64,000 bases of DNA from Endomychus coccineus (lineage: Eukaryota; Arthropoda; Insecta; Coleoptera; Endomychidae): the NCBI GenBank assembly GCA_958510875.1, contig OY294067.1:279143242-279207241 (forward strand). Direction: 5' to 3'. Under the pieces are notes generated by a model. The model did no database searches and was not told the DNA's origin. It saw only the letters and a program-made list of their open reading frames with translations. Below, piece after piece: positions 1-11,775 of this stretch (positions are counted from its first letter, which is position 1; each line of letters begins with the position of its first letter). The position numbers and the translations under genes were made by a program.

Positions 1-430
1 AACGTGTTCGAGTACTGGAACCCTAGAAACCAAAACATCGGTAAAAAACCAAACATAGGAAGTTATCCACAGAGGATAAATTACTGAGACAGAAAATACC
101 GTAAAATTGGGTATCAACCATATTACGGTATAATCAAAACGTGAACATCAACGTAAACAACGAAATAGATATTTACGTTTAATCGACGTAAGTATCACTA
201 GTAAACAACAAAAGAAACTCAGTTCGATATAAAATCGACAAACAAAGAGAAAGACGCAGTCCATATCCTGAAGCAATGTGATAAACGGTCCCGGGATATG
301 GATGAAGATCTGAGAGGTTTTAGCAGGTATACTCTAATGAACTTGAGTGAGTCCTGCACTACCAGTAGTGATAGATATAAGCTACTGGTGTGCATCAAGC
401 ATTTCCTCTCAACAGAAAAAAAAAAAAAGG
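1..430. other. Unassigned AT-rich sequence
   Basis: I see no gene or element. A 60-codon open frame at 298-480 runs into an A tract and then the TTAGG repeat array; its composition and lack of any motif argue against a real protein. Confidence 0.5.
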
Positions 431-1313
431 TTAGGTTAGGTTACGTACAAAGGAGGTGCAATAAACAATCCTTACGATGAACATTATAAGAATGCTAAGA
501 TTAGCACGATTACAATATTTGCATTCTATATCAACAAAGTTAGGTTAGTAGGTTAGGTTTGGTTAGGTTAGGTTACGTACAGAGGGGGTGCAATAAACAA
601 TCATTACTATGGTTATTATGAGAGTGTTAAGATTAGCGCGATTACAATATTTGAATTCCATATCAACAAAATTAGGATAGTAGGTTAGGTTAGGTTACTA
701 ACAAAGGGATTGCAATAAACAATCGTTATTAGTTATAATGACTGCTAAGATTAGCTCGATTACAATATTTGCATTCTATGACAATGAAGTTAGGTTAGTA
801 GGTCAGGTTAGGTTAGAAACAAAGGGGGTACAATAAACAATCATTATTAGTTATAATGAGTGTTAAGATTACCTCGATTACAATATTTGCATTTTATATT
901 AATGGAGTTAGGTTAGGTACAGAGGGGGTACAATAAAGAATTATCATTATGGATATTATGGAAAGTATTAAGATTAGCGCAATTACAATATTTGCATTTT
1001 ATATCAATGAAGTTAGGTTATTAGGTTAGGTTAGGTTAGATTAGGTTAGGTTAGGTTACGTACAAAGGAGGTGCAATAAACAATCCTTACTATGAACCTT
1101 ATAAGAGTACTAAGATTAGCACGATTACAATATTTGCATTCTATATCAACAAAGTTAGGTTAGTAGGTTAGGTTTGGTTAGGTTAGGTTACGTACAGAGG
1201 GGGTGCAATAAACAATCATTACTATGGTTATTATGAGAGTGTTAAGATTAACGCGATTACAATATTTGAATTCTATATCAACAAAGTTAGGTTAGTAGGT
1301 TAGGTTAGGTTAG
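431..1313. repeat. Tandem array with (TTAGG)n blocks
   Basis: Seven diverged copies of a roughly 100-140 bp unit begin near 443, 576, 697, 816, 915, 1058 and 1190. Each unit has a block of TTAGG pentamers (written TTAGGTTAGG), then a unique part containing GCAATAAACAAT and GATTACAATATTTG. Copies 6-7 resemble copies 1-2 much more than copies 3-5 do, at a spacing of about 615 bp, so there is a higher-order arrangement. TTAGG is the ancestral insect telomere repeat; here it is interstitial and interspersed rather than a pure telomeric run. It could be a satellite that captured telomere-like motifs or a subtelomeric relic. Confidence 0.85.
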
Positions 1314-1951
1314 GATGGAAAATATTTTTTACTAAGTAAAAAGTTACATAAGTAACTCTATCAAGTAAACAGTTACATATTTGTTAAAGAAAAATATTAA
1401 AATTTAGTAAAATTATCATACTATATTATATAACTTTTTCTGTCTTAAAATTTACATAAGTATGTACTATGTAATTTCATCACCGTTTTCATATCTTTAA
1501 AATGTTTAAAAACCTTACCTGCCGACCCTTTCTTTACCTATATACTATTATAAGCCAGGTAAAAAGAAGTTATACGCAATTCGAATTATCGTAATAATGT
1601 TTGTACGCAATCCGGACAACCTCTCTACCCTTATTTACGCATTCACTGTAATTTTTTAATTTGTACGCAATCTGGACTGTGCGCCACCCGGACTCAACCG
1701 TTTGAGGCTGTCGAGCAATTCTGATATTCCGTGTAATTATATCTTCTTAGATAGAATGTATTATAAACGTAGCAAAATACTGAAAAATAAGGGTGTACGA
1801 AAATTAGCAGCTCCAATCTAAAATGAATGAAATAAATTTACAATATGCCCATAGTTCTATACTAAGAACAAGATCATCTATTGTTGAAAAGAGATTTGAG
1901 ATCAAAACTGACATGCAAAGCTTGCAGTCAACAGAAGGGCTTTAGTTTTCA
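1314..1951. other. Unassigned sequence
   Basis: No coding or element signal beyond a short motif, TGTACGCAATC followed by GGA, occurring near 1608 and 1661. Confidence 0.4.
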
Positions 1952-2252
1952 GAGGGCAAGGTGTTAAGTCCGTGAAAAATAAAACAGATGGCGGCACAAT
2001 CGAAAATCCCATGTGACATTTGTGATGTACCACCATCTTTAACTAGAACGCATTAAGATTTTCAGACTGTTTTCTGTTTTGGCGCCCATTGAAAGCAACC
2101 AACCTTGAAGATTTTTGTAAACATGAAAGAAAAAAGGATTTCATGTCCTGATTGAACATTGTTTTATGCTTGAAAAAAAAAATTACGCAATCCAAAGCAT
2201 CGCTTGTTAAACATTATTGGGACTCTCCACCATCGATTGTATCGATTCACAA

Positions 2253-3112
2253 TCAGTTTCGCTGATGACATAGCCATAATCTACTCCGACAGTACCTGGA
2301 CAGCTCTAAAACACAAAGCAGAAAAAGACCTGGAAAAAATAACTAATTGGTTCTTACACAAGCAATTAACTATTAATCACGATAAAACATTTTTTCTCCC
2401 CTTTACAAGCTACAAAAATAATCTTCCAACATACGAGAACTTGAAAATAACCAGTGGAGATGTCGAATGTGAAATTAGAGGAAAAAGCAATTGTAAATAC
2501 TTGGGTGTCATTATAGACTCTCAGTTACATTGGGATGTTCACATAAACAATATCACAAGAACACTAAGACCTTTAATGTATAAATTCAGATACTTACGAA
2601 ATATTTTAAACGTAACTTATCTAAAAATTCTTTACTTCGCCCTTGTGGAGAGTCGTCTCCAATATGGAATATTAGCATGGGGTGGAACAACAAAAAATCA
2701 TCTAAGGAAATTGGATGTGATACAAAAAAGAATTATTAAGATAATTTTCAAGAAGAAAGTCTGGTATTCTACCAATTTACTTTTTCAAGAAACCACAATT
2801 CTTGATATTAGGCAGATTTATGTTTATAATCTTCTCATTTTCACATTCAAAAATCGACAAACTCTCCTGAATAAGGTGGACCACAAATATTGTACCCGCA
2901 ATAAGTAACATCTGAATATAAAAATTCCGCTCACCCAAAAATCCATTGGCCAACGTATTTTCACTTACTTATATAGTAAAGCATATAATGCACTTCCTGA
3001 TATATACAAAGAGTATATTCTTACCATACACTCACTGCCACTCATTAAGAAACAAATTAAAAACTATCTGAAGCACACTTCAAGACATGATATACATAAA
3101 CTAATTGATTGA
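2253..3112 (+). pseudogene. LINE reverse transcriptase, C-terminal part
   Basis: The frame reads ISFADDIAII (the YADD/FADD catalytic box of reverse transcriptase) followed by CKYLGVIIDSQLHW, LVESRLQYGILAWGG and QKRIIKIIF, all standard for the RT thumb and connection region of Jockey/CR1-like LINEs. One in-frame stop lies at 2906-2908; the frame then stays open for a further 67 codons to a stop at 3110-3112, including QRIFTYLYSKAYNALP. An apparent start at 2204 is an artefact of fusion with mariner sequence. One stop in over 280 codons suggests a fairly young but inactive insertion. Confidence 0.85.
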
Positions 3113-3536
3113 TCTGAATGCCTTTAAATGAATAAAAAACAAAAAAAAAAAAATAAGAAAAAAATTTCACTTCTGTATTTTGGTTACAAATTTTATTATG
3201 CTAAACATCATTGTTTGTTTTTATACATTGGTTGTTCTTGTTTCCCTTCTCTAAATATTTCAGCACATTTTTTTTTCGTATAAGCATAATTGTCCAGCTA
3301 AGTAGCTTAGCATAAACAAAAAATTCCAATTATATTATGTAAGCTCTTCTGCAAATAAGTCAATTTCAGGGTATTTACCTATTTTCTTTTACCTATCATG
3401 TGCCCATGCGCAACCCTCTAGGGTCTTAAATGGGCTATTACTGTTTGTTCAAGGTAAACAAGTTTATGTGAATTAATGGTTTTTTTTTATCCATATATTT
3501 TGAATAAACGTTATTATTATTATTATTATTATTATT
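2253..3536 (+). mobile_element. 5'-truncated non-LTR retrotransposon
   Basis: The insertion sits inside mariner copy A and is flanked by a short direct repeat ACAA at 2249-2252 and 3537-3540. It is cut off at its 5' end exactly before the FADD box of its reverse transcriptase, as expected for incomplete reverse transcription. After the coding part comes an A-rich run (about 3129-3160), an AT-rich untranslated region and a terminal ATT/TTA microsatellite (3511-3536), a 3' tail typical of Jockey/I-type LINEs. Confidence 0.85.
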
Positions 3537-4544
3537 ACAAGTGGTTTACTGATTTTCGTTGTGGTAGTATGACCACAAGGCATGCCGAACGTTCTGGTTG
3601 TCCAAATCAGGTTTCAACGCCTCAAATCGTCTATAAAATTCATGGTATGACATTAGACAATCGGCGAGTTAAAGTGAATGAGATTGCTGAGGCTAGGGGC
3701 GTCTCAACCAAATGGGGTACGGAATATTTTGTATAAATATGAGAAAGCTATCTGCGAGATGGGTGCTGCATTTGCTCCATGTTGACAACAAGAACGACCG
3801 TGTCACAACCTCAACGGACTGTTTGGTGATGTTCTAGTGCGATAAGAAGGACTTTTTGTGTCGATTCGTAACCGTGGACGAAACACGAAGTAATCACAAT
3901 ACAGTAGAAACCAATCAACAGTCAAAACAGAGGCGAATCGAAGCCGAAAAAGGCCAAAATGGGTTTATCGGACAACAAGTCATGGCGACAGTGTTTTGAG
4001 ATGCACACAGTATCGTCCATATCGATTACCTTGAGAAGGGCAAAACGATCACCGGCGTATATTATATAGCCCCGTTGGATCATTTCGACGCCGATTTGAA
4101 GCGAAAGCGGCCGCATTTGGCAAAGAAAAAAGTGCTCTTTCACAAGGATAACGCACCGGCGCATAGGTCTGCAGTCGCAATGGCAAAATAGCCTGAATTG
4201 GGCTACGAATCAGTTCGTCATTCACCATATTCCCCAGATTTGACCCCCTGCTATAAATATCTATTTCCAAACTTGAAGACGTGGCTCGGCGGAAAAAGAT
4301 TGGGCTCCAACGAAGAGGTTATCGCTGAAAAGAGGTTATTGCCGAAATCGTAGGTACTATTTGGGAGCGATCGAAAAATAAAAAATCGTTGACAAAGTGT
4401 ATCGGGCTACAAGGAGATTACGTTGAGAGATGAAATAAGTTTTGACCGAATGAATCATTTCATTTTTCGGGGACTTTTCACGTTGCCCTTACCTTCATGA
4501 GGTGTATTGGATGAGGGACCCAATACTTTCGATAAACCATACTA

Positions 4545-6031
4545 CTGGGTTCCCCATAATAGACTACCCATATTAATATTTGAATTAAAATTTTTTTAGT
4601 TAACAAAACAAACTTTTTACTTTACTAAATTACAGCTAACTCTTTGGGATTTATGATAACTTAAAAATATTTGGCTAATTTAATTCTAACTTTTAAAAAT
4701 CATGTCTTCTAAATGAACTCCACCAACTTCAACACATTTTTCAATATTAAATAAAAAGTGGTTCATTACACGGCGTAGCAAACCGTCTATTCCTTCAACT
4801 TCTTCACAAATTTTGATTTTCAGTTCCTCGATTGTACCTGGACGACTCGCAAACACTTTGGCTTTTAAATATCCCCACAGGAAAAAATCGGGTGCCGTTA
4901 AGTCGGGGGCCTCGAAGGCCAAGGCAAATCTCCGAATCGAGAAATAAGTCGGCCATCAAACATTTCTCGCAGGACCCTCATTGAGTTTCTGGCGGTATGA
5001 GCTGTTGCCCCATCTTGTTGGAATAGTAAGGCATTGTTTAGTAATCCTCGTCTATTTAATTCCGGAATGAGAAATATCTCTAGCATATTAACGTAGCGCT
5101 CGGATGTTACTGTTACAGCGCGGTTATTTTAATCCTCAAAAAAATAAGGGCCAATAATACCAAAAGATCCTACTCCACCCCACACAACAACTTTTGGATT
5201 ATGGAGGTTCTGTGTAAAGATTTCACGAGGATTTTCATTTGACCAGTATCTAAAATTCTGTTTATTGACCATGCCGTTCAAATAAAAATGTGCTATTTCG
5301 GTCATTAGGAGACTGTGAATTGCTCCTTGATGTAAATCCAAAAATTCTTGACAAAATGCTAACCTTGCTTCTTTATCTTGATTGCTAAGGTGCTGTGCCA
5401 TTTGGTATTTATAGGGATGAAATTTTAAATCCCTTTGAAGAATTCGATCTAAGCTTCCCTTCGATATTCCTAGGATAAGGGTTTGTCGATTAGCAGACCT
5501 TTTAGGACTTCTCGTAAACGCAATTCTAACTCGTTCAATATTTTCCGGTGTACGAACTGTTCTTCGACGTCCAGGCTTCTTCAAATTTTGCACAGAACCA
5601 TTTTCATGCCAATGACGAATCCATAACTTAACAGTTTTACGATTTGGCGCGTGCCCCTATTGTTGTTATTAAACTGACGCCGGAATGCACGCCTAACTTC
5701 TTCTATCGAATTGCTTCTTATGTAAGTTTCTACACAAAACACACGTTGTTGAACTGAGTAATCCATGAAAATTCAAACGGATGTTAAAATAATGTTTCAA
5801 AGCAAAAAAGTTAAATAATTATTGATGAAAACTAACAAACTTCTCGTAGAAAAATGGCGTTCCACGAAATTATTAATTTAAAATTTATTTGTGACAGGCG
5901 CCTACTTGATTAATAATTTACTTAAATCCCAAAGACTACAGAAGATAATTCCGCAGAGAACAACCTATTTAGTTATCTCGTAGGGATTTTATTAATAACA
6001 TAAAATGGGTAGTCTATTATGGGGAATCCAG
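4545..6031 (-). mobile_element. DD41D mariner-like element, copy 1
   Basis: A 1487-bp element flanked by TA on both sides (4543-4544 and 6032-6033). Its 27-bp inverted repeats start CTGGGTTCCCCAT and end in the reverse complement with one difference. It encodes a transposase on the minus strand and is nearly identical in length and sequence to the copy at 49319-50804. Confidence 0.92.
4686..5766 (-). pseudogene. DD41D mariner-like transposase (copy 1)
   Basis: Transposase of the IS630-Tc1-mariner superfamily. It starts MDYSVQQRVFCVE, has an N-terminal HTH region, a KKPGRRRTVRTPENIE linker, the catalytic core and a C-terminal WGYLKAKVF motif. Second and third catalytic residues, in FQQDGATAHTA and TAPDFFLWG, are 41 residues apart, the spacing reported for the rosa/VISITOR group. 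The first catalytic Asp is lost: TEIAHFYLNG stands where copy 2 has TDEANFYLNG. Frameshifts near 5655 and 4930 and a stop near 5130 break it, so it cannot make a working enzyme. The spacing is counted directly; the group name is from memory. Confidence 0.88.
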
Positions 6032-6033
6032 TA

Positions 6034-7256
6034 TAAGAGCAGTGGGAAACCCAAACTGGGATATGACAAAATTCTTATGTGGATCAAAAGTTGATAATTA
6101 CTAGCGAATTGTGTAACTGAAACTCTATAAAGGATATAATAATTATGCTACAGTTTTATGGAATCCAATTCAAAATAACTGGTTATTAAGTTATTTTAAA
6201 GAAATCAATCGAAAGTCAAGTTCAAAATTGAGCAGCACATCGTGTCATTAAATTCTACTCACCTCATTTGTAAACATGTGTGTTTTATTCAAATTTTGTT
6301 CAAAACAGTCACCGTATAAGTACATTATTAGTGACAAAAGTTGAAAGATAAGACTCATACAACTCATACAACTCATACATCTGTCTCCAGACAGTTTCCT
6401 TGTAGATTAAATTCATTAGTCTAGGCATCAACTTTATAGACATTGTATGGCATGATGAATGGACCCATCTGTTAAAAGTTTTATTTCGCAGTAATAACCA
6501 TTATTCCTCAGCCGTTTGCAATCGGTGACAATGGTTGAAAAGACGTTTGATATGGAATCAGAGTTTCTTATAATCTCTGACCTCTAGCAACTACATAATG
6601 GAACGAGACTTTAACGGGGTTTTAGTTATGCTTTTGCGTTGAGAAATTATCTACGATGTTCATTTATTATAATATGCTGACATTTTCGAATTGAAAAATC
6701 TCATTTTGTAGCCGATGTTCCGCCATTAAATCAGCAAATCGAATAGACATAAGTAATAAAGTTTCAACAATGGAAATAGACATTAAGAGTTTCCAATAAA
6801 AAATCTCTATTGTGTTCATAATAAGTGGTCGTAGTAAGATTGACTTACTAAATTAAAGGAAACTTCAAATAGGCAACCCTCGTTCCATCCATTGTTCAGA
6901 CCCGATCATTGGATATCTATTAATTTTTACACTCATCCATTTTACGGCGGAAAGTTAACAAATGAGTAATTATGTTCAAAATGGCGTAAGAACTTGAATG
7001 ATTGAGTACCCTGAACAATACCTATTGTTTCATATTTTTAAATCTGTGATCTTTGTTTGCTTAATTGGAAAGTAATTGGTTCTAAATATAACGTACAATC
7101 GTCGAAAGTGTTACACGGTACGTGGGCTTATTATAAATACCCACCCACCTTCGCGAAAAAATGTAATACATTATTCCTGGCTTAAAACAGGATCAATTGT
7201 TTTTACTCTTTCTGAAGCGATAATCTCAAGAACATCAGTTTTGAATTATTGTTTTC
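6034..7256. other. Unassigned sequence
   Basis: About 1.2 kb with no open frame of note, no inverted repeats that I could match and no motif. Confidence 0.4.
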
Positions 7257-7474
7257 TTACATATAAATTCTCGGGAAATAGGTCACACCAACACGTATGC
7301 ATATTATTTTCGTCTTTACGTACGTTTCCGTCTCACGACCATCATCAGAAGACATATTATGTCTAAAACGAGATTTCCTAAAACTAATTGTATCAGCACA
7401 AAGCGTCCTTATCGCACCAATTTCAATTAAAAATGCCCACGTCGCCTTAACGAACCGAAACACAAATAATCGAA
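7257..7474 (-). mobile_element. Penelope-type terminal fragment with hammerhead motif
   Basis: This stretch matches 45188-45370 (plus strand) for most of its length: a segment that reads FLIEIGAIRTLCA in one frame, followed by a hammerhead-like motif and a shared tail. The host element is not fully visible; association with Penelope-like elements is inferred from the ribozyme type and the abundance of such elements here. Confidence 0.6.
7312..7353 (-). ncRNA. Hammerhead ribozyme motif (mutated)
   Basis: Read on the minus strand: stem I strand GUCUU, core CUGAUGA, one extra U, stem II GGUC-GUGA-GAC, GAAA core, palindromic ACGUACGU for stem III, cleavage A, and stem I partner AAGAC. The base just before GAAA is G where pairing demands C, breaking the last pair of stem II. 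The copy at 45270-45311 has the C but a different mutation. Palindromic stem III implies pairing between two ribozyme copies. Confidence 0.7.
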
Positions 7475-7514
7475 ATTGTAACACATTAATGATACTATAT
7501 TAATGTGTTACAAT
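7475..7514. repeat. Perfect 16-bp hairpin
   Basis: ATTGTAACACATTAAT is followed by the 8-nt loop GATACTAT and its exact reverse complement. It may be the end of a small inverted-repeat element or a hairpin at the edge of the adjacent fragment. Confidence 0.75.
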
Positions 7515-7955
7515 ATGAATATGTATCAAGAATCCACTGCTTAGGAATTTTCTTATAATTTACGAACTCATGTTAACAAAGTCTGTATACGACTGAAACC
7601 AAATAATATAACGCTCAAGTATTTACTTTCGAACCAGATGTCAAAAGATTTATGAGGCAATAGAAAAAAGTTGTCAGACCTTGTTAGAAATATTACTATT
7701 TGGGCAATCTACCTAAAATATATTAAACATTATAAAGACGCACGTAAGAATTTGCAAGGGTTTTAGTTAATTAAATTGGTATAAATCTGGCTCAATGACT
7801 GAATATCTGTTCTATGATTTACAGACTAGATCTTTTATAATAATTGGTTTCCTTAGTTCAAATATCAACTTTTTTATAACCGAATTGATGGTTATAATCA
7901 AAGCAGGGTTCAACAAAGGCGATGGAAATTCCTGAGCTTTTGTTTCTTGTACATA
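7515..7955. other. Unassigned sequence
   Basis: Nothing recognisable. Confidence 0.4.
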
Positions 7956-8193
7956 CTCATGACTAAAGTGAGGCAAATATGAAGAAAAAAAAATGGAAAA
8001 TATGATCATATATACGAAAGAAATTTAGTTGAAATATGAAAAAAAAAATTTAAATATGAAATTAGTTAAAAATTAATATTTTAATTTTCCCAATCAATTG
8101 CTTTTTAATGGGGTAGTTTGAAACAAACAAAACATAGTCCAATATTTTGTTATTTGAAAATATATCTACCAAAACAATTTTTATATGATTAAT

Positions 8194-8457
8194 TTAATTA
8201 TTAAAACAATAAACAATTAAGTATTTCTCGAAATTCTCTAACAAAATGTTTCGCTTCCTATCAGTATACAGATGTTTAAATGCAGAAAAGCTTCTCTCTT
8301 TGTCAAGGGTAATAGGGGCGTTTTTTAAATGTGACAAAATTTCTGGTTCCAATGTAAATGTTTCATCAAATTCTCCAATTAAAGCATTGGCTGCTTGTAA
8401 AAGGAATTTGTAGCCATGGTTCTTATCAATTACTGCTTTGAATTTTTTATATATTTG
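8194..8457 (-). pseudogene. hAT transposase C-terminal dimerisation domain
   Basis: The minus-strand frame reads FLLQAANALIGEFDE, then APITLDKERSFSAFKHL and RKRNILLENFEKYL before a stop at 8194-8196. The (V)ERSFSxxK motif is the conserved hAT dimerisation signature. The rest of the transposase upstream is missing. Confidence 0.75.
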
Positions 8458-8556
8458 GTTTCCAATATGTCCAGGAACATCATACGAGCCCCTATATATT
8501 TTAAAACATGGAGATCTAATTTAATTTGTTTGTAACTTCTCAAATCATATTGGATA

Positions 8557-8942
8557 CAGGGTGGGGTAAACCTCGGTCGTAGTTCTAACTCCTTTGAAAT
8601 AAAACTTAACAATTTTTTTAAATAAAACTGGTCAATGGTGGACCAAAACACGTATTCTATAATTATTTTCATGTATACAGGACAACCCAATAATAAATTA
8701 TGCAAATATAACCTACTTCTTCATAAATTATTAAATGACCCACTTTTTTTATTTTTTTGGAGCCGTCATAATTACCGCTACGTAACCCTAAAATACGTTT
8801 TTAATTATCCGGCCGAATTCTGAGAAAAAAAATATTTTAGAATATGTGCTTTTGTTCACCATTGACCGGTTTCATTCAAACAAATTGTTTAGTTCTGTTT
8901 CAAAGGAGTTATGGGACTACAATCGAAGTTTGCCCCATCCTG
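8557..8942. mobile_element. MITE with TA target duplication
   Basis: A 386-bp non-coding element whose two ends are inverted copies of each other for about 115 bp at moderate identity (start CAGGGTGGGGTAAAC). TA flanks both sides (8555-8556, 8943-8944), as expected for a Tc1/mariner-type non-autonomous element. It lies inside the hAT at 7964-9683 and so inserted later. Confidence 0.8.
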
Positions 8943-8944
8943 TA

Positions 8945-9300
8945 TGCCAGAGGCAAGGAACACTCTTTATACTGAAAAATCCTAATATTTGAAATCTTCA
9001 AAAGTTACGTAAAATACACCTTGTGCATATTTAATAAACCCTCTTCATGACACACCTTGTATAGCTTATTTTTTAGAAACATTTTTTATGTTGAAAAGTC
9101 TGTCAGCTTTGAAAATAATAAATTTGTACTTTTCATTTTGCTGCAGACTGAGCAGAATACTTTTCCCATGTTCATAGACAACTCTGGAAATGGTCTAATC
9201 CACATAGACATTTTGATACCACTTGCCATTTCAAATAGACACACTGACACACTTCAAAATCTAAATTTAAATTAACTCTAAAATTGTCGGCACAACTTTA
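8945..9300. other. hAT interior, non-coding
   Basis: No clear transposase coding here. Two ACACCTTGT motifs near 9018 and 9051 resemble ends of small TA-type elements but I cannot pair them. Confidence 0.35.
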
Positions 9301-9691
9301 AAGAAAACTTTCAATAATTATGCCCCTCCTCGTGTCCTTAGTTTGGTAACAAATAAATGGACCCCAACGGTGTCGGGTAATTAATTCTTAGTACCTACTT
9401 CCGGATTAAGTGAATATTTTAAACATCAACAATATTATTGGGATTTACCAGTAATTGTCCTTTTCTTAAAATTATACCTGCACAAATTGAGAGCTCTTAA
9501 ATTTACTTTACTCCCAAGAATAATAAAATGTTTTGGTTAAATTGTATAGGAAGGAATTGTTTGTAAAATTGTTACAGATATGCTTAAAATTAAAAATTAG
9601 TTAAAAATGTGAAAAATTCGGAAAAATTTCATGTAATATGAACAATATGCCAAATATGAAAATTTCATAAATGCCTCACTTTACTTATGAC

Positions 9692-10390
9692 CATACATTC
9701 TTTTTTGTAAATATTGCTCAGAGATTATAAGTATAAGTATAAGTCTCATCACAATCTAAACAATTTAATTTGTATACTGTGTGGTTGTGTTTATCTTTAG
9801 GTATTAAAGGTTTTATACATCTGGGTCAAGAATCATTATTAATTATTGTTTTCGAAAACTTCGTACGTGCGTTTGAATAGAACTATATTTTTTACAAGAT
9901 AAATAAATCTTGCCGCATCATTTGTTAATTACAAAAACAACGTTTCCACAATTCCTGCATTACGTACATGTCAATTCTACAAAACGGGTGATAAATTTTG
10001 TAAAACACGACTTGATACCTTGATGATATAGTGACTATTGTTTGACTATACAGTGGCATTCTCTAACGATGCCATTGCGTGGTGAAACAACGGTTAATAC
10101 ATCTTTATTGAAATGTGAAGTGGTTCAATTCACATTTTATTTCTTAGTTAGAATTATCTCACTGTTGAAAATCAAATCATATCATGTAATACATTTCAAG
10201 CATTGTTGAAATTGGCAGTAACTATCATTTTAGGTATGTTTTCCTTTTCTAAAAATGGAGAAATAATTTCAGAAACCTAATCACCCTTGGGATAGCTGCT
10301 TGAAATCCCAACATCAACTGTTTCGTGTCTTCAAAGAACACCTACAATTCGGAACAAATACTTGAATGAAGGCACCCCTACTTATGATCT
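9692..10390. other. Unassigned sequence
   Basis: AT-rich, nothing recognisable. Confidence 0.4.
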
Positions 10391-11775
10391 TACCTTTGTC
10401 TTTAACGAATTCGAGCCGTGCTAGTTTTCCGCTGCGGTTTTATTAAAAGCTCTTTTTCTTATTAATTGTGTTTATTTCTTCTTTCTTACCCATTTTGGAC
10501 GTTAAGTACGAGGGCCGTTCTTGGCTTCTTGTACTTTGGCTTCAACAGCGTGTCATATGCCGCAGCGCCTCTGATTGTGGGGTTTCTATTTCCTCAATTT
10601 TGGGTATTCCTGTATCCCTATGAAGCGGGTTACGTAATATGGTGCATCTAGACAGGATCTGATTACCTTATTCTGTATTAATCGCAAATTCTTTAGTTGC
10701 GCGGGTGATGCTTGTAACCATATTTCGGTGGGGTATGTTATGGTCGGTCTTATCACAGAAGTATAGATCCTTAATTTACTTTTGGTACTTAGTTTGCTTT
10801 TCCTGTTGAGTAGCGGATATAGGTGTCGCTTTATCAGATTTGCCTTTTTCTTTATGTACCTTAGGTGAGGAATGAAAGTTAACTTCCTGTCCAGCGTTAC
10901 TCCAAAGTATTTCACTTCTTTCACCCAAGGTATTCTTTTTCTTGTTTATGTTAATATCTTTGGTCGGTTTTTGTTTAATGTCTCTCATTGAGAACATTAT
11001 CGCTTGGCGTTTTGTGGCGTTCACTTCTATTCGCCATTTGTTGAACCACTCTTCACGGTCGGTGATGTATCTTTGAAGCCTTGCTTGTATGCATTTTATT
11101 TGGATGTGTTGGCATAAGGCACCTATATCGACTGCAAATTGGGCCAAGTCTACTCCTGTTGTCTAAGGTATCTCTGCGGTATACAAGTTATAGAGTACCG
11201 GTCCAAGGATCGGTCCTTGCGGTACGCCTGCCTTTGCTTGTCTTTCTTCTGACATGATATCGTTCACCCTCGTTTTGAATCTGCGCCCTGTGAGGTACGA
11301 ATCTATAAGCTTCAGCTAGGCTATTGGTAGATTGTATCTGCACGTCTTATGTATCAGTCCAGCGTGCCATACCTTGTCAAAGACTTTGGCTATATCTAGG
11401 AACACTGCACCGGTAGGTATTTTCTTGTTGTGCCCTATGCTCTTTGCGGAACCCATGTTGTTCATACGGGATTATATTTTGATTTTCCATTAGCTGGTTA
11501 AACCTGGTGAGTATAGTTCTCTCGACTATTTCACTTACGTTTGATAGTAAACTTATCGGTCTATAACTTGATGTATTTTCTTTGGTTTATTCGGTTTTTG
11601 GTGTCATGAATGTTTCCGCTGTTTTCCAGTTCTTTGGATAGTGCATGTGTTTGAGGACGCCATTTACAATTTCAACTAAGTACTATATAGCATTTTCCGG
11701 TATATTTTTCAACATCTGATATGTAATCTTAGCATGAACTCCATCGAGCACATTTGCAACTTATGGAAACGTCGT
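10391..11775 (-). mobile_element. Jockey-like LINE remnant
   Basis: Minus-strand LINE fragment lacking its 5' part. Coding similarity runs from about 11770 down to about 10590, followed by a 3' region of unclear end. No tail or target duplication could be fixed. Confidence 0.8.
10586..11770 (-). pseudogene. Jockey-clade reverse transcriptase pseudogene
   Basis: Motifs in order on the minus strand: SYRPISLLSNVSEIVER near 11560, HGFR near 11450, GVPQGPILGPVLYNLYTAEIP near 11200 (a conserved RT block), FAVDIGALC near 11140 where the catalytic FADD has become FAVD, then WFNKWRIEVNATK, VKYFGVTLDRKLTF and PTITYPTEIWLQASPAQLK. Stops (for example in TAEIP*TTG) and a frameshift near 10930 break the frame. 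The Asp to Val change would by itself kill the polymerase. Confidence 0.88.

Larger units (their letters stand above)
2187..4437 (+). pseudogene. mariner transposase pseudogene (copy A)
   Basis: Remains of a DD34D mariner transposase, which cuts and pastes the element at its inverted repeats. The N-terminal helix-turn-helix part is split by the LINE: a piece lies before 2253 and resumes at 3541 with FTDFRCGSMTT and ERSGCPNQ. Further on are the WVP-like region, a VDET motif near 3870 with the first Asp retained, HKDNAPAH near 4140 with the second Asp, and SPDLTPCYKYLF near 4235, where the third catalytic Asp has become Tyr. Multiple stops and frameshifts make it dead. Confidence 0.85.
1952..4490 (+). 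mobile_element. mariner copy A, split by a LINE
   Basis: A DD34D mariner with about 28-bp terminal inverted repeats: the left end starts GAGGGCAAGGTG at 1952 and the right end at 4490 is its reverse complement with a few changes. The right flank is TA, the expected mariner target, though the left flank has decayed. The element is interrupted at 2253-3536 by a LINE. Copies B (17760), C (22440) and D (minus strand, 40287-43005) belong to the same or a very near family; aligning A with B shows exactly where the LINE entered. Confidence 0.85.
7964..9683 (-). mobile_element. hAT element with nested MITE
   Basis: Imperfect terminal inverted repeats begin TAAAGTGAGGCA on both ends, followed by (A/T)TATGAA. 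They are flanked by an 8-bp near-duplication, CTCATGAC at 7956-7963 and CTTATGAC at 9684-9691 (7 of 8 match), the hAT hallmark. The element holds only the end of a transposase gene (8194-8457) and a TA-flanked MITE (8557-8942), so it is a decayed, internally deleted copy. Confidence 0.75.

Noticed and set aside
298..480. 60-codon open frame at the left edge
   Set aside because: Runs into the repeat array and has no motif.
431..1313. CRISPR-like array of spaced repeats
   Set aside because: Repeat and unique parts are both conserved between copies, and the organism is eukaryotic; it is a tandem satellite.
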